Source: JBAXAB01 sp037142735
GTDB lineage: Bacteria; Patescibacteriota; Minisyncoccia; Phycocordibacterales; CAIZLB01
Assembly (NCBI GenBank): GCA_037142735.1
Contig: JBAXAB010000005.1
Location: forward strand, 1-46,607
Reading direction: 5' to 3'
DNA length: 46,607 nucleotides
Of the stretch, positions 39,794 through 46,607 are shown one piece after another. Each line of letters opens with the position of its first letter. The stretch's first letter is position 1. The notes under the pieces are model-generated. The model did not search any database and had not been told where the DNA came from. It was given only the letters and a program-made list of their open reading frames with translations. A program made the position numbers and the translations under genes.

Positions 39794-40921
39794 ATGAAGA
39801 AAATAACATTTATGACAATAGTCGGGATTCTGACACTACTAGTTTCCCCTATTACAACCGAAGCAAGTTATCATTTCGGTTCATTCAGAGCCTCGCCCCC
39901 TCTACATATATTAACTAGTGCAAAAACCAGGATGGGAGGCCTCACTCCAGATGCGATTAAAAAAGTTTACAATTTACCACAGACAGGCGGACATGGAACC
40001 ATTGCAATCATCACAGCGTATCATGATCCAACAATTGAACAAGATCTTTCGATGTTTAACAGTTCATTTAATATTTCTTCGTGCACATATAAAAATGGAT
40101 GTCTCGAAAGTCATCAGGTGTCCACCTCTACTAAAACTGCCGACACCGGATGGTCACTCGAAACATCTATGGATGTAGAGTGGGCACATGCTATTGCGCC
40201 AAATGCCCATATCCTAATTGTTGAAGCAATAACACCGAGCGGAGAAAATCTTTTAAAGGCAGTGGACTACGCAAAGTCACGTAACGACGTGGTATCAATT
40301 TCTATGAGTTGGGGTGGTATGGAATTTCCAGAAGAAGCCACCTTAGACAAGCATTTTCAAAATGGTAATAATGGCTCGCCATCCCCCGTCTTCTTCGCAG
40401 CATCGGGAGACTCTGGCGCAGGAGTAAACTGGCCAGCAGTGTCTCCTTATGTTATTGCAGTCGGCGGGACACACCTCACTTTTACTACAAATAAAAATCT
40501 TTCGGCTGAATCTGCGTGGTCAGGCAGTGGTGGTGGAATTAGTGCATATGAAAATCAACCAAACTATCAGAAAAATTACAACTTACCGAAAGCTAAAGGT
40601 ATGAGAAGTATTCCAGACGTCTCATATAATGCTGATCCAAAATCAGGATATGCAGTCTATCGTAGCACCCCTCAGAATCCTGGAAGATGGTACATTCTGG
40701 GAGGAACTAGCGCTGGTGCACCACAATGGGCCGCTATTCATTCAATTGGATTATCAATCTCTCATCAACGATTATATGCTGACAAATCTCTTGCTGATAC
40801 TGATCAATTTTTCAGGGATATAACTAGTGGAACAAATGGCTCTTGTTCATATTATTGTAAGGCCAGAGTTCACTATGACTATGTTACAGGGCTTGGTAGT
40901 CCTGTAACCGTAAACTTCTAA
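39794..40921 (+). CDS. Secreted sedolisin-type (S53) serine-carboxyl peptidase
   Basis: A 375-residue exported protease. The signal peptide ends near TEA (residue 24). The catalytic set is Glu123 and Asp127 in WSLETSMDVEW (E-x3-D spacing as in sedolisin), the oxyanion Asp206 in ASGDSGAG and the nucleophile Ser306 in GGTSAGAPQ. A calcium-site-like end has DITSGTNGSCSYY and YDYVTGLGSP, with two Cys nearby. Classical sedolisins have a propeptide of about 190 residues; here only about 25-50 residues precede the catalytic part, so activation must differ. It would act outside the cell on proteins. Confidence 0.88.
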   Translation: MKKITFMTIVGILTLLVSPITTEASYHFGSFRASPPLHILTSAKTRMGGLTPDAIKKVYNLPQTGGHGTIAIITAYHDPTIEQDLSMFNSSFNISSCTYKNGCLESHQVSTSTKTADTGWSLETSMDVEWAHAIAPNAHILIVEAITPSGENLLKAVDYAKSRNDVVSISMSWGGMEFPEEATLDKHFQNGNNGSPSPVFFAASGDSGAGVNWPAVSPYVIAVGGTHLTFTTNKNLSAESAWSGSGGGISAYENQPNYQKNYNLPKAKGMRSIPDVSYNADPKSGYAVYRSTPQNPGRWYILGGTSAGAPQWAAIHSIGLSISHQRLYADKSLADTDQFFRDITSGTNGSCSYYCKARVHYDYVTGLGSPVTVNF

Positions 40922-41018
40922 ACTTACTCTTAAAATACACATTGCTTAAAAATTATGTCAACAAAAAGATGTGCTAGAATATATAGGTATTATCGAGTCG
41001 CCTAAATCACAAATATCT

Positions 41019-41654
41019 ATGCAAACTTCAAGATTATTTATAAGTATCGTGGTTGTATGCGTAGTAGCTGCAGGAATCGGTGGTTATGCAGTCTATGAAA
41101 ATTCAACTAAAAAAGCCGTTATGGCTCAACAGGAGCAACTTGGAGAAGTTTCGACTAGCACACCTACTGCTCAAAACACTACAGACCCAAATCAATCTAG
41201 TAATCAAACCACTATACTTGGTGTGAGAAACAACAATGACGATGAGGACGATTCCAATGATGACGATGATGATGTTCCTGCTAATTCTGCAAAACACAAC
41301 ACTCCACAAACAACCGCACCAGCTCCAAGCCCTGCCGACACAGCTAAAAAAACTACAAAATACAAGGATGGTACATACACAGCAACTGGATCATACGATT
41401 CACCAGGAGGACCTGACCGCTTAGGTGTCTCTATCACGATAAAGAACGATGTAGTAACAAGTACAAGTGCCACAAATATGGCAGGTGACAGAACTTCATC
41501 TCGCTACCAAAAGATGTTCATTAGTGGTTACCAAGCACTCGTGATTGGTAAAAACATCGACAGTATCAACCTTGACATAGTTTCAGGTTCATCACTAACC
41601 CCACAGGGATTTAACGATGCCCTATCTAAAATAAAAGTACAGGCAAAAGCTTAG
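41019..41654 (+). CDS. Membrane-anchored FMN-binding (flavinylatable) protein
   Basis: A 211-residue protein; the start is the ATG at 41019 (MQTSRLFIS), downstream of an extended -10 TGCTAGAAT (40972-40980). One N-terminal TM anchor (about 6-27) is followed by a long disordered linker, acidic in the middle (NNNDDEDDSNDDDDD), then an FMN_bind domain (about 118-209). Its start is KYKDGTYTATGSY, and SGSSLTPQGFNDAL carries the Thr at the position that receives FMN in related flavoproteins. ApbE lies 9 bp downstream. It should be an extracellular one-electron carrier. Confidence 0.87.
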   Translation: MQTSRLFISIVVVCVVAAGIGGYAVYENSTKKAVMAQQEQLGEVSTSTPTAQNTTDPNQSSNQTTILGVRNNNDDEDDSNDDDDDVPANSAKHNTPQTTAPAPSPADTAKKTTKYKDGTYTATGSYDSPGGPDRLGVSITIKNDVVTSTSATNMAGDRTSSRYQKMFISGYQALVIGKNIDSINLDIVSGSSLTPQGFNDALSKIKVQAKA

Positions 41655-41663
41655 TTGTAGAAT

Positions 41664-42530
41664 ATGAAAGAGTATTTTGAGTTTAAGGCAACCGGAACAT
41701 CTTGGACAATCAATTTGGGTGAAAATTATTCAAATGAAATTCGAAACACGATCATAAATAGGATTGAAACGTTTGAACAAAACTATTCCCGTTTTCGAAG
41801 TGATTCCCTGGTATCAAAGATGGCCCACACAGCAGGAACTTACACAATGCCAGAAGATGCAAAAAATCTTTTTGCTCTATACAGGAGACTGTATGACATT
41901 ACCGACGGTATGGTAAATCCTTTTATGGGAAAAACATTATCTGACGCTGGTTACGATCCAACGTATTCCCTACAGCCAAAAGAAAACATTACCAAACCTC
42001 CTCAATGGGATGCTGTTATGAAGTACGAGCATCCAACATTAACACTTGAAAAGCCTGTTACATTTGATTTTGGTGCGGCCGGTAAGGGATACCTAGTAGA
42101 CATAGTGGCAAAAATAATCGAAGACAGTGGAATACAAAGTTACATGATAAATGCAGGTGGAGATATCATGTATCGAAACGAAAAAAATAAATCACTTCGT
42201 GTTGGTTTAGAAAATCCGGAGAATCAACAACAAGTTGTGGGTGTAGCTGAAATAATTAACCAAAGTATCTGTGGCTCTGCTGGAAACAGACGTGCATGGG
42301 GAGAATTCACGCACATCATAGATCCAAAAACTGGAAAATCTCCTAAAAATATCCTTGCTGTGTGGGTAGTAGCTGAAAATACTGCACTAGCCGACGGCTT
42401 AACCACTGCCCTTTTCTTTACCAACCCTGAAAAGATTCAGACAGCATTCAAATTTGAATACGCCATTGTATATGCAGATCATTCAGGAAAAATCTCCCCA
42501 AACTTCCCTGGCACTTTTTTCTCAAATTAG
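41664..42530 (+). CDS. apbE: FAD:protein FMN transferase
   Basis: A 288-residue ApbE enzyme, which moves FMN from FAD onto a Ser/Thr of a target flavoprotein. Conserved segments in order: YSRFRSDSLVSKM, FGAAGKGYLVD, YMINAGGDIMY, GSAGNRRAWG, and FTHIIDPKTGKSP with the metal-binding and FAD-binding residues. It lacks a signal peptide or lipobox and begins directly with the domain (KATGTSWTI). It is therefore probably cytoplasmic, although its likely target sits outside the membrane. It lies 9 bp after the FMN-binding gene, so they form an enzyme-substrate pair. Confidence 0.92.
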   Translation: MKEYFEFKATGTSWTINLGENYSNEIRNTIINRIETFEQNYSRFRSDSLVSKMAHTAGTYTMPEDAKNLFALYRRLYDITDGMVNPFMGKTLSDAGYDPTYSLQPKENITKPPQWDAVMKYEHPTLTLEKPVTFDFGAAGKGYLVDIVAKIIEDSGIQSYMINAGGDIMYRNEKNKSLRVGLENPENQQQVVGVAEIINQSICGSAGNRRAWGEFTHIIDPKTGKSPKNILAVWVVAENTALADGLTTALFFTNPEKIQTAFKFEYAIVYADHSGKISPNFPGTFFSN

Positions 42531-42532
42531 AA

Positions 42533-42541
42533 TGGTATAAT
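42533..42541 (+). promoter_or_regulatory. Extended -10 of the second DoxX gene
   Basis: TGGTATAAT (42533-42541), predicted start near 42548 and ATG at 42562. It gives the DoxX gene its own message in addition to read-through from apbE. Confidence 0.5.
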
Positions 42542-42561
42542 TACCTTAATAAATAAAATAT

Positions 42562-42969
42562 ATGGAAAAATTAAAAACACTATCATCACCTATTCTCCGT
42601 ATAGGTCTCGCTATTGTCTTCTTGTGGTTCGGGATAAACCAAATCGTAGATCCAAATTCGTACCTAGGATTCCTTCCTGATTGGCTCACCAAGATGTCGC
42701 CAATTGACCCAACAATGATTGTCTACCTCAACGGATCATTTGAAATTTTATTTGGTACAGCACTTTTATTTGGTCTATTCACAAGAATAGTAGCTTTTGT
42801 TTTGTTTCTACATATAGCAGACATAACCTTCACTGTCGGCTTGGATGCTATTGGTATCCGTGATTTTGGACTAACTGTAGCTACTTTCATAATCTGGATT
42901 AATGGTATAGACGCTTTTACTCTAGATAAATTTATAACGGAAGAAAAGATTGTAGCACCTCTCAAATAA
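42562..42969 (+). CDS. DoxX-family membrane protein (second copy)
   Basis: A 135-residue four-helix membrane protein with ILRIGLAIVFLWFGINQI and the family block EILFGTALLFGLFTRIVAF. It differs from the DoxX at 13642 and carries no cysteine. DoxX-like proteins are linked to membrane redox chemistry, so the gene order FMN-binding protein, ApbE, DoxX suggests a small electron-transfer unit that moves electrons from the membrane to an external flavin. It also has its own extended -10 upstream. Confidence 0.87.
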   Translation: MEKLKTLSSPILRIGLAIVFLWFGINQIVDPNSYLGFLPDWLTKMSPIDPTMIVYLNGSFEILFGTALLFGLFTRIVAFVLFLHIADITFTVGLDAIGIRDFGLTVATFIIWINGIDAFTLDKFITEEKIVAPLK

Positions 42970-42997
42970 ACCCAAATTATAAGATTATTTATTCTGA

Positions 42998-45900
42998 CTA
43001 CTTCTCAAATGAATCTGCATTAAGATAGCATTTTTGAGTCTTACTCACTGTTGGAAAGTTTCCAGCTGCATCTTTGGTCTTGTTGGAACAAGTCAGAGTA
43101 TACATTGAGGTGACTAGTAATCCTTTAGATTGCTTGGTAGTTGAGGCGCTACCTAAGCTGTCCAGACCAACATTGATACTGTCTCCGTTATTTCCTGTGA
43201 TGATACATGACTGCGCATTATCAACTTTCAGACTCATTGTGCATGACTCATTCTTGTTTACTGTATCTGGATTTATTAGGAATGATGAGATGGACGCAGG
43301 ACCAGACGCATCCACACAGCGAGCGTTCTTGTAAACAGTTTGGTCGCCTGCTGATAGCGTACCGTTACTGCAAGTGAAATCCGTGTAATTTCCACAATTA
43401 GCAGTCTCTTCAGCATACAGACGAGTGACTGATCCATTTGCAACAATCTTTCCTGCCAAATTACATGTGAGATTTGCTACAACATTTACTGAAGGACAGG
43501 CTTGGATCGGCACAGGCAACGCACTACTCGCATCAGCTAGTGAGTAATTCATAGTCTTGGTACCAAGAGTCGTATATGTTCGAGTAATTGTACCTGAGGA
43601 CACATGACCACTTGCATCACCCAAATCGTATGTATATGGAGCATATCCTCCGCTCTTGTTTATTGTCCAAGTCACGGGTTGATTAATCGCAACCGTTGCT
43701 GATGAAGGGGTACAGCTTTGAGTAAGTGGTCCACCTTGAACATCGTCTGTCACATTCACGGTATTACACTTATTCCAAGGGCCACCATTATTAACCGCTG
43801 AGTTGCTACCACTGTACTTATCAATAATTGCCACCTTCATATCTTTCAGACCTTTAGCGGTATATGTCTTAGTAAGACTAGCTTTTTGAGGAGCTGCCGC
43901 AGGATATGTATGCTGATCCGTACCTTCCCAGAAATACGTGTATGAACCTGATCCGCCTGATGGGGTCATATTCCAAGTCACTGCTTCACCAATCTTGGCC
44001 GTTGTTTTATCTGCGACACAAGAAACCGAAACACCTGGAATTATCTGAATCGGCGTGTAATCAGTCAGCCACCCTGCGTGCTCCCAAAGACCATTACCAA
44101 CCCAGTCTTCATATGTTGTAACTGAGACATAATAATTACCCTTTGGTAAGGTTTGTGGAATACTAAAGGCAAACCTATCATACAATGTTGGAGAACCACC
44201 ATACTCAGTTCCAGGATGGTTACGATTATAGTGATAAGCAGTATACACAGGAGTAACGTCATGGCTGGCCGTATTTCTGATACTGACGTAAATAGTTAAG
44301 TTTTCAGGTGTATTCCCACAACCGATACTCGCCACGTATCCTGAAACAACAACATTCGTGCCTGCGGCAAAAGTAGTGGCATTAGTGGCTGGGCTTTCTA
44401 TAGTAATAGTATTCCATGACGCATCAGCATAGCTACAAGGGATTTGTTGTGCATAATGCGCAGGCACATGATATCTTCCATAGTACCCTTCTGGTACCAA
44501 AACCCATGGGCACCACATTGAATTCCCCCATGTTGCGTGATTATTATAAACGATATAGGCACTCGTATTTTTTTCATGAATGATAACACCTGATACCACA
44601 GTCAAAAGTATAAGAATCATCATTAATATATTTCTCTTTTTAGGCGTCCTTCTAAAATAGTAGAACAAGACCACGAGACCAACTCCTATAATCGCTGCCA
44701 AGATAATCATGTAGACATCCTGACTTTGATCCGTTTGGGTTTGATTATTTTTTGCAATATCTGGTTCAGTTGGTGACGTTGAATACGTAGATAAAATTTT
44801 TCCATCTACCGAAATTGTCGAAATAGTCCTGATAGACTCGGCGCTACCTTTAACCTGAACATATATTGGTAGAGTTCCAGATTCTTGACTCAAGTCTGCT
44901 GGGGCTGATGATTCCCCTAATACTTCCCCAGTCTTGGCATCTTGAACTTGAACATTCAATACCGCTCCAGTAATTTTTTGTCTGTCACCAGTTATCATAT
45001 CGTGAGGTGCTCCACTGTATTGCACTTCGAATTTTATTTCATCATCCTTGGCTACTGATTGTTGATCGAACTTAACCTCGTGAATAGTAGCGATTGCTCC
45101 TGGCATAATATAACGAAACTCTGCTGATGAAGCACGAGGGTCCCCTTCACTGTCTAGCAAGGTCACATCTGCAACATAAACGCCTGGGGCATTATCATTC
45201 TTATAAGGATCTATAGAAAATTCGTGAGTAGATTTTTGATCTATTGTAAAAGACTTGTCACTGTATTGTTTAATAAGCTTTCCAGATGAAAGTCTGTCGC
45301 GTATTTCAATAGACGGGATAACAGTAACGGCCTGACCAGTTGGATTACTCACTACCAGATGAAAACTGACTGTTGAAGTGGCACCAATCATAGGACCTGA
45401 CTCGGCAAAATGTTTAACACCATTCAAAATGGTGTATGATTCTTTGATAGACAGCAAATCCTTCCCTCCTGTTACTTCATTTAACATAACATTAGTCCAT
45501 CCGTAAGGAAGACCTGAAACTGATCGCGCATTTATTTCTATACCAAGACCTTTCCCTCCTACACTTTTAGGTAAGACATACGAGAAGTGGACTACAGTTT
45601 TCGAGCCAGCCTTAGCATTAAATGGACCAGAGCTCTTTACATCATAAGTCGTATCAGGTAAACCAACCTTACCCTGTTCTTTGCTGTAATTACCAGCCAG
45701 AGAGATATCTAAATACACATCAGTTTGATCAGTCGTACTTTGGTTATCTAAAGCAACAGTTCCGGTAAGCGTCTCACCTGCTTGATATGTTGCCATGTCT
45801 AACCTAATATCACTCACACCAATAGAACTATGAGTTACCACATCTTTAGGTATAAAAATTGGTGTGGTAGAAGAAACATCAGGAGAATCTTTTAGAGAGT

Positions 45901-46123
45901 ACTTGCTTTGAACCGTATTTTTTGGAAAATCGGCAGGAAGTTTTTGTTCAGGAATTTTAACCTTCGACATATCAGCGTTTTCAAATCCAGGAGGTATACC
46001 AGTCAGTTTTTGAGATGCACTAAATTCTGGCGGTTTAGATGTGACATCATTTTGGGCACTAACTATTCCAAAAGTGAAAACTGAAAGAAAAAGGACCGAG
46101 GCTGCTAATATTTTTTTAAACAT
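42998..46123 (-). CDS. Giant two-TM cell-surface protein with PKD-like domains
   Basis: A 1041-residue protein. A signal peptide ends at SAQ (about residue 23). An N-terminal extracellular part contains beta-sandwich-like segments. TM1 (about 471-490), a short basic cytoplasmic loop RRTPKKR and TM2 (about 498-516) return the chain outside. The C-terminal half has a Trp/Tyr-rich beta domain (about 520-690) and two PKD-like repeats (VSCVADKTTAKIGEAVTWNM and QSCTPSSATVAINQPVTWTI, about 700-880). A Cys-rich end follows (NESCTMSLKVDNAQSCIITG). A role in attachment is likely. The end matches the next gene upstream. Confidence 0.82.
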   Translation of the reverse strand: MFKKILAASVLFLSVFTFGIVSAQNDVTSKPPEFSASQKLTGIPPGFENADMSKVKIPEQKLPADFPKNTVQSKYSLKDSPDVSSTTPIFIPKDVVTHSSIGVSDIRLDMATYQAGETLTGTVALDNQSTTDQTDVYLDISLAGNYSKEQGKVGLPDTTYDVKSSGPFNAKAGSKTVVHFSYVLPKSVGGKGLGIEINARSVSGLPYGWTNVMLNEVTGGKDLLSIKESYTILNGVKHFAESGPMIGATSTVSFHLVVSNPTGQAVTVIPSIEIRDRLSSGKLIKQYSDKSFTIDQKSTHEFSIDPYKNDNAPGVYVADVTLLDSEGDPRASSAEFRYIMPGAIATIHEVKFDQQSVAKDDEIKFEVQYSGAPHDMITGDRQKITGAVLNVQVQDAKTGEVLGESSAPADLSQESGTLPIYVQVKGSAESIRTISTISVDGKILSTYSTSPTEPDIAKNNQTQTDQSQDVYMIILAAIIGVGLVVLFYYFRRTPKKRNILMMILILLTVVSGVIIHEKNTSAYIVYNNHATWGNSMWCPWVLVPEGYYGRYHVPAHYAQQIPCSYADASWNTITIESPATNATTFAAGTNVVVSGYVASIGCGNTPENLTIYVSIRNTASHDVTPVYTAYHYNRNHPGTEYGGSPTLYDRFAFSIPQTLPKGNYYVSVTTYEDWVGNGLWEHAGWLTDYTPIQIIPGVSVSCVADKTTAKIGEAVTWNMTPSGGSGSYTYFWEGTDQHTYPAAAPQKASLTKTYTAKGLKDMKVAIIDKYSGSNSAVNNGGPWNKCNTVNVTDDVQGGPLTQSCTPSSATVAINQPVTWTINKSGGYAPYTYDLGDASGHVSSGTITRTYTTLGTKTMNYSLADASSALPVPIQACPSVNVVANLTCNLAGKIVANGSVTRLYAEETANCGNYTDFTCSNGTLSAGDQTVYKNARCVDASGPASISSFLINPDTVNKNESCTMSLKVDNAQSCIITGNNGDSINVGLDSLGSASTTKQSKGLLVTSMYTLTCSNKTKDAAGNFPTVSKTQKCYLNADSFEK

Positions 46124-46242
46124 AAAACTTTAATATGTACTTGTAATGACATTATTATAACAACAAAAGGCGTTCTCTGCTAGGACTGAAATGCGCAAGT
46201 CTAATTAGCCCTATTTTATAACCCCAAACCATTAGTTACTTT

Positions 46243-46607
46243 CTACTTTTCAATTGTATTGGCGTTTATGTAACACATAGATGTTTTTGTAACGACAGGA
46301 TAATTACCATTCGCATCCTTGTCCTTCTGAGTACAAGCCAATGAGAATTTTGTACTATTTTGTATTGGATTAGAGAGTTGAGAAGATGAGATATCTCCTG
46401 CTGAATTTAGAGTCAAGTTGTTGTTATAACCGTCTAGACCTGTAATGCTGCAAGACCTAGCGTTTGTAACACTATATATTAAGGTACATGCACTGTTTTT
46501 ATTTACAGTATTTGGCTTCACTTTGAAAGTTACACTAGCCGGACCACTATTTGCAACAACAGCGGCAGGAGCAACAACGAGTGTAGATGGACAAATATTT
46601 TGACTTA
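46243..46607 (-). CDS. Surface protein paralogue, C-terminal part (runs off window)
   Basis: The open frame reaches the window edge. Its last residues (SGPASVTFKV-KPNTVNKNSACTLIYSVTNARSCSITG...YPVVTKTSMCYINANTIEK) closely match the end of the 1041-residue protein (NPDTVNKNESCTM...NAQSCIITG...FPTVSKTQKCYLNADSFEK), with all four cysteines kept. The upstream sequence includes a Pro/Ala/Val-rich stretch (VVAPAAVVA). It is probably a tandem duplicate with a different middle, transcribed in the same direction with 119 bp between the genes. Only 121 codons are visible. Confidence 0.75.
   Translation of the reverse strand, partial: SQNICPSTLVVAPAAVVANSGPASVTFKVKPNTVNKNSACTLIYSVTNARSCSITGLDGYNNNLTLNSAGDISSSQLSNPIQNSTKFSLACTQKDKDANGNYPVVTKTSMCYINANTIEK

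Noticed and set aside
41103..41473. Minus-strand ORFs over the FMN-binding gene
   Set aside because: They arise from the GAY-rich acidic tract of the plus-strand gene and do not resemble any protein.
1..46607. CRISPR arrays, transposases, IS ends, rRNA
   Set aside because: No spaced direct repeats, transposase motif, or rRNA-like segment was seen on either strand. The only repeats found are the palindromic pair at 35421-35531 and the pilin block at 616-1162.

Overview
The window looks like a chromosomal segment from a Patescibacteria/CPR bacterium, most likely a Parcubacteria-type lineage such as Nomura-, Kaiser- or Zambryskibacteria. This placement is inferred from gene content, not from a marker tree. 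The signs are AT-rich DNA, short genes and tandem VirB2/TrbC-like pilins. There are orphan solute-binding proteins with an uncleaved N-terminal anchor, a SWIB mini-protein, and cell-surface proteins with Ig/PKD and peptidoglycan-binding domains. Biosynthesis is almost absent. An RF2 with SPF and GGQ motifs indicates that UGA is a normal stop. Many genes have a -10 box only 6-8 nt before the start codon, so much of the window is probably expressed as leaderless mRNA.

Layout. 1-100: 3' end of tRNA-Leu(UAG) and a two-way terminator. 115-3525 (-): a solute-binding protein followed by five VirB2-like pilin-type membrane proteins, probably a surface appendage locus. 3570-7647 (-): a metallo-beta-lactamase-fold protein without metal ligands, a one-TM protein, gyrA and a SAM methyltransferase. 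7696-9216 (+): rpsA behind a hairpin-rich leader. 9237-10668 (+): two GC-richer orphan genes, each with its own promoter and strong terminator. 10713-11995: divergent pth/lepB. 12018-13381: a HisRS-like protein lacking catalytic arginines. 13373-18964: small metabolic and repair genes (MGMT, DoxX, chorismate mutase, SDR, LivJ-like binding protein, 2OG-Fe(II) oxygenase, wHTH-Nudix, DUF5666). 19111-28620: PAP2-like enzyme, ABC-F ATPase, M29 aminopeptidase, Ig/peptidoglycan-binding surface protein, SWIB, Nudix, YdeI/OmdA-like and HD proteins. 28658-31074: a Y-family polymerase with a LexA-type operator, a nucleotidyltransferase, tRNA-Gln and a third orphan gene. 31078-35409 (-): tRNA-Thr, prfB, ftsE, ftsX, pyrG. 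35421-39656 (-): a palindromic repeat region, TMEM175-like channel, methyltransferase with an upstream mini membrane protein, gltX, phosphatase. 39794-42969 (+): secreted sedolisin and a flavinylation module (FMN-binding protein, ApbE, DoxX). 42998-46607 (-): a giant two-TM PKD surface protein and the end of a paralogue.

How the parts fit. The core genes cover translation (gltX, prfB, pth, rpsA, three tRNAs), DNA topology and repair (gyrA, Y-family polymerase, MGMT), division (ftsEX), secretion (lepB) and CTP synthesis (pyrG). The rest is a large cell-surface toolkit suited to a host-attached or scavenging life.

Main points of interest: the three orphan-gene cassettes; two apparent pseudoenzymes (MBL fold and HisRS fold); the hairpin-rich region before rpsA; the SOS-type box at the polymerase promoter; two quinolone-resistance-like residues in GyrA; and the flavinylation module. 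There is no CRISPR array, transposase or rRNA. No gene-free stretch exceeds about 300 bases; the two longest (7648-7919 and 9632-9925) are described as features.
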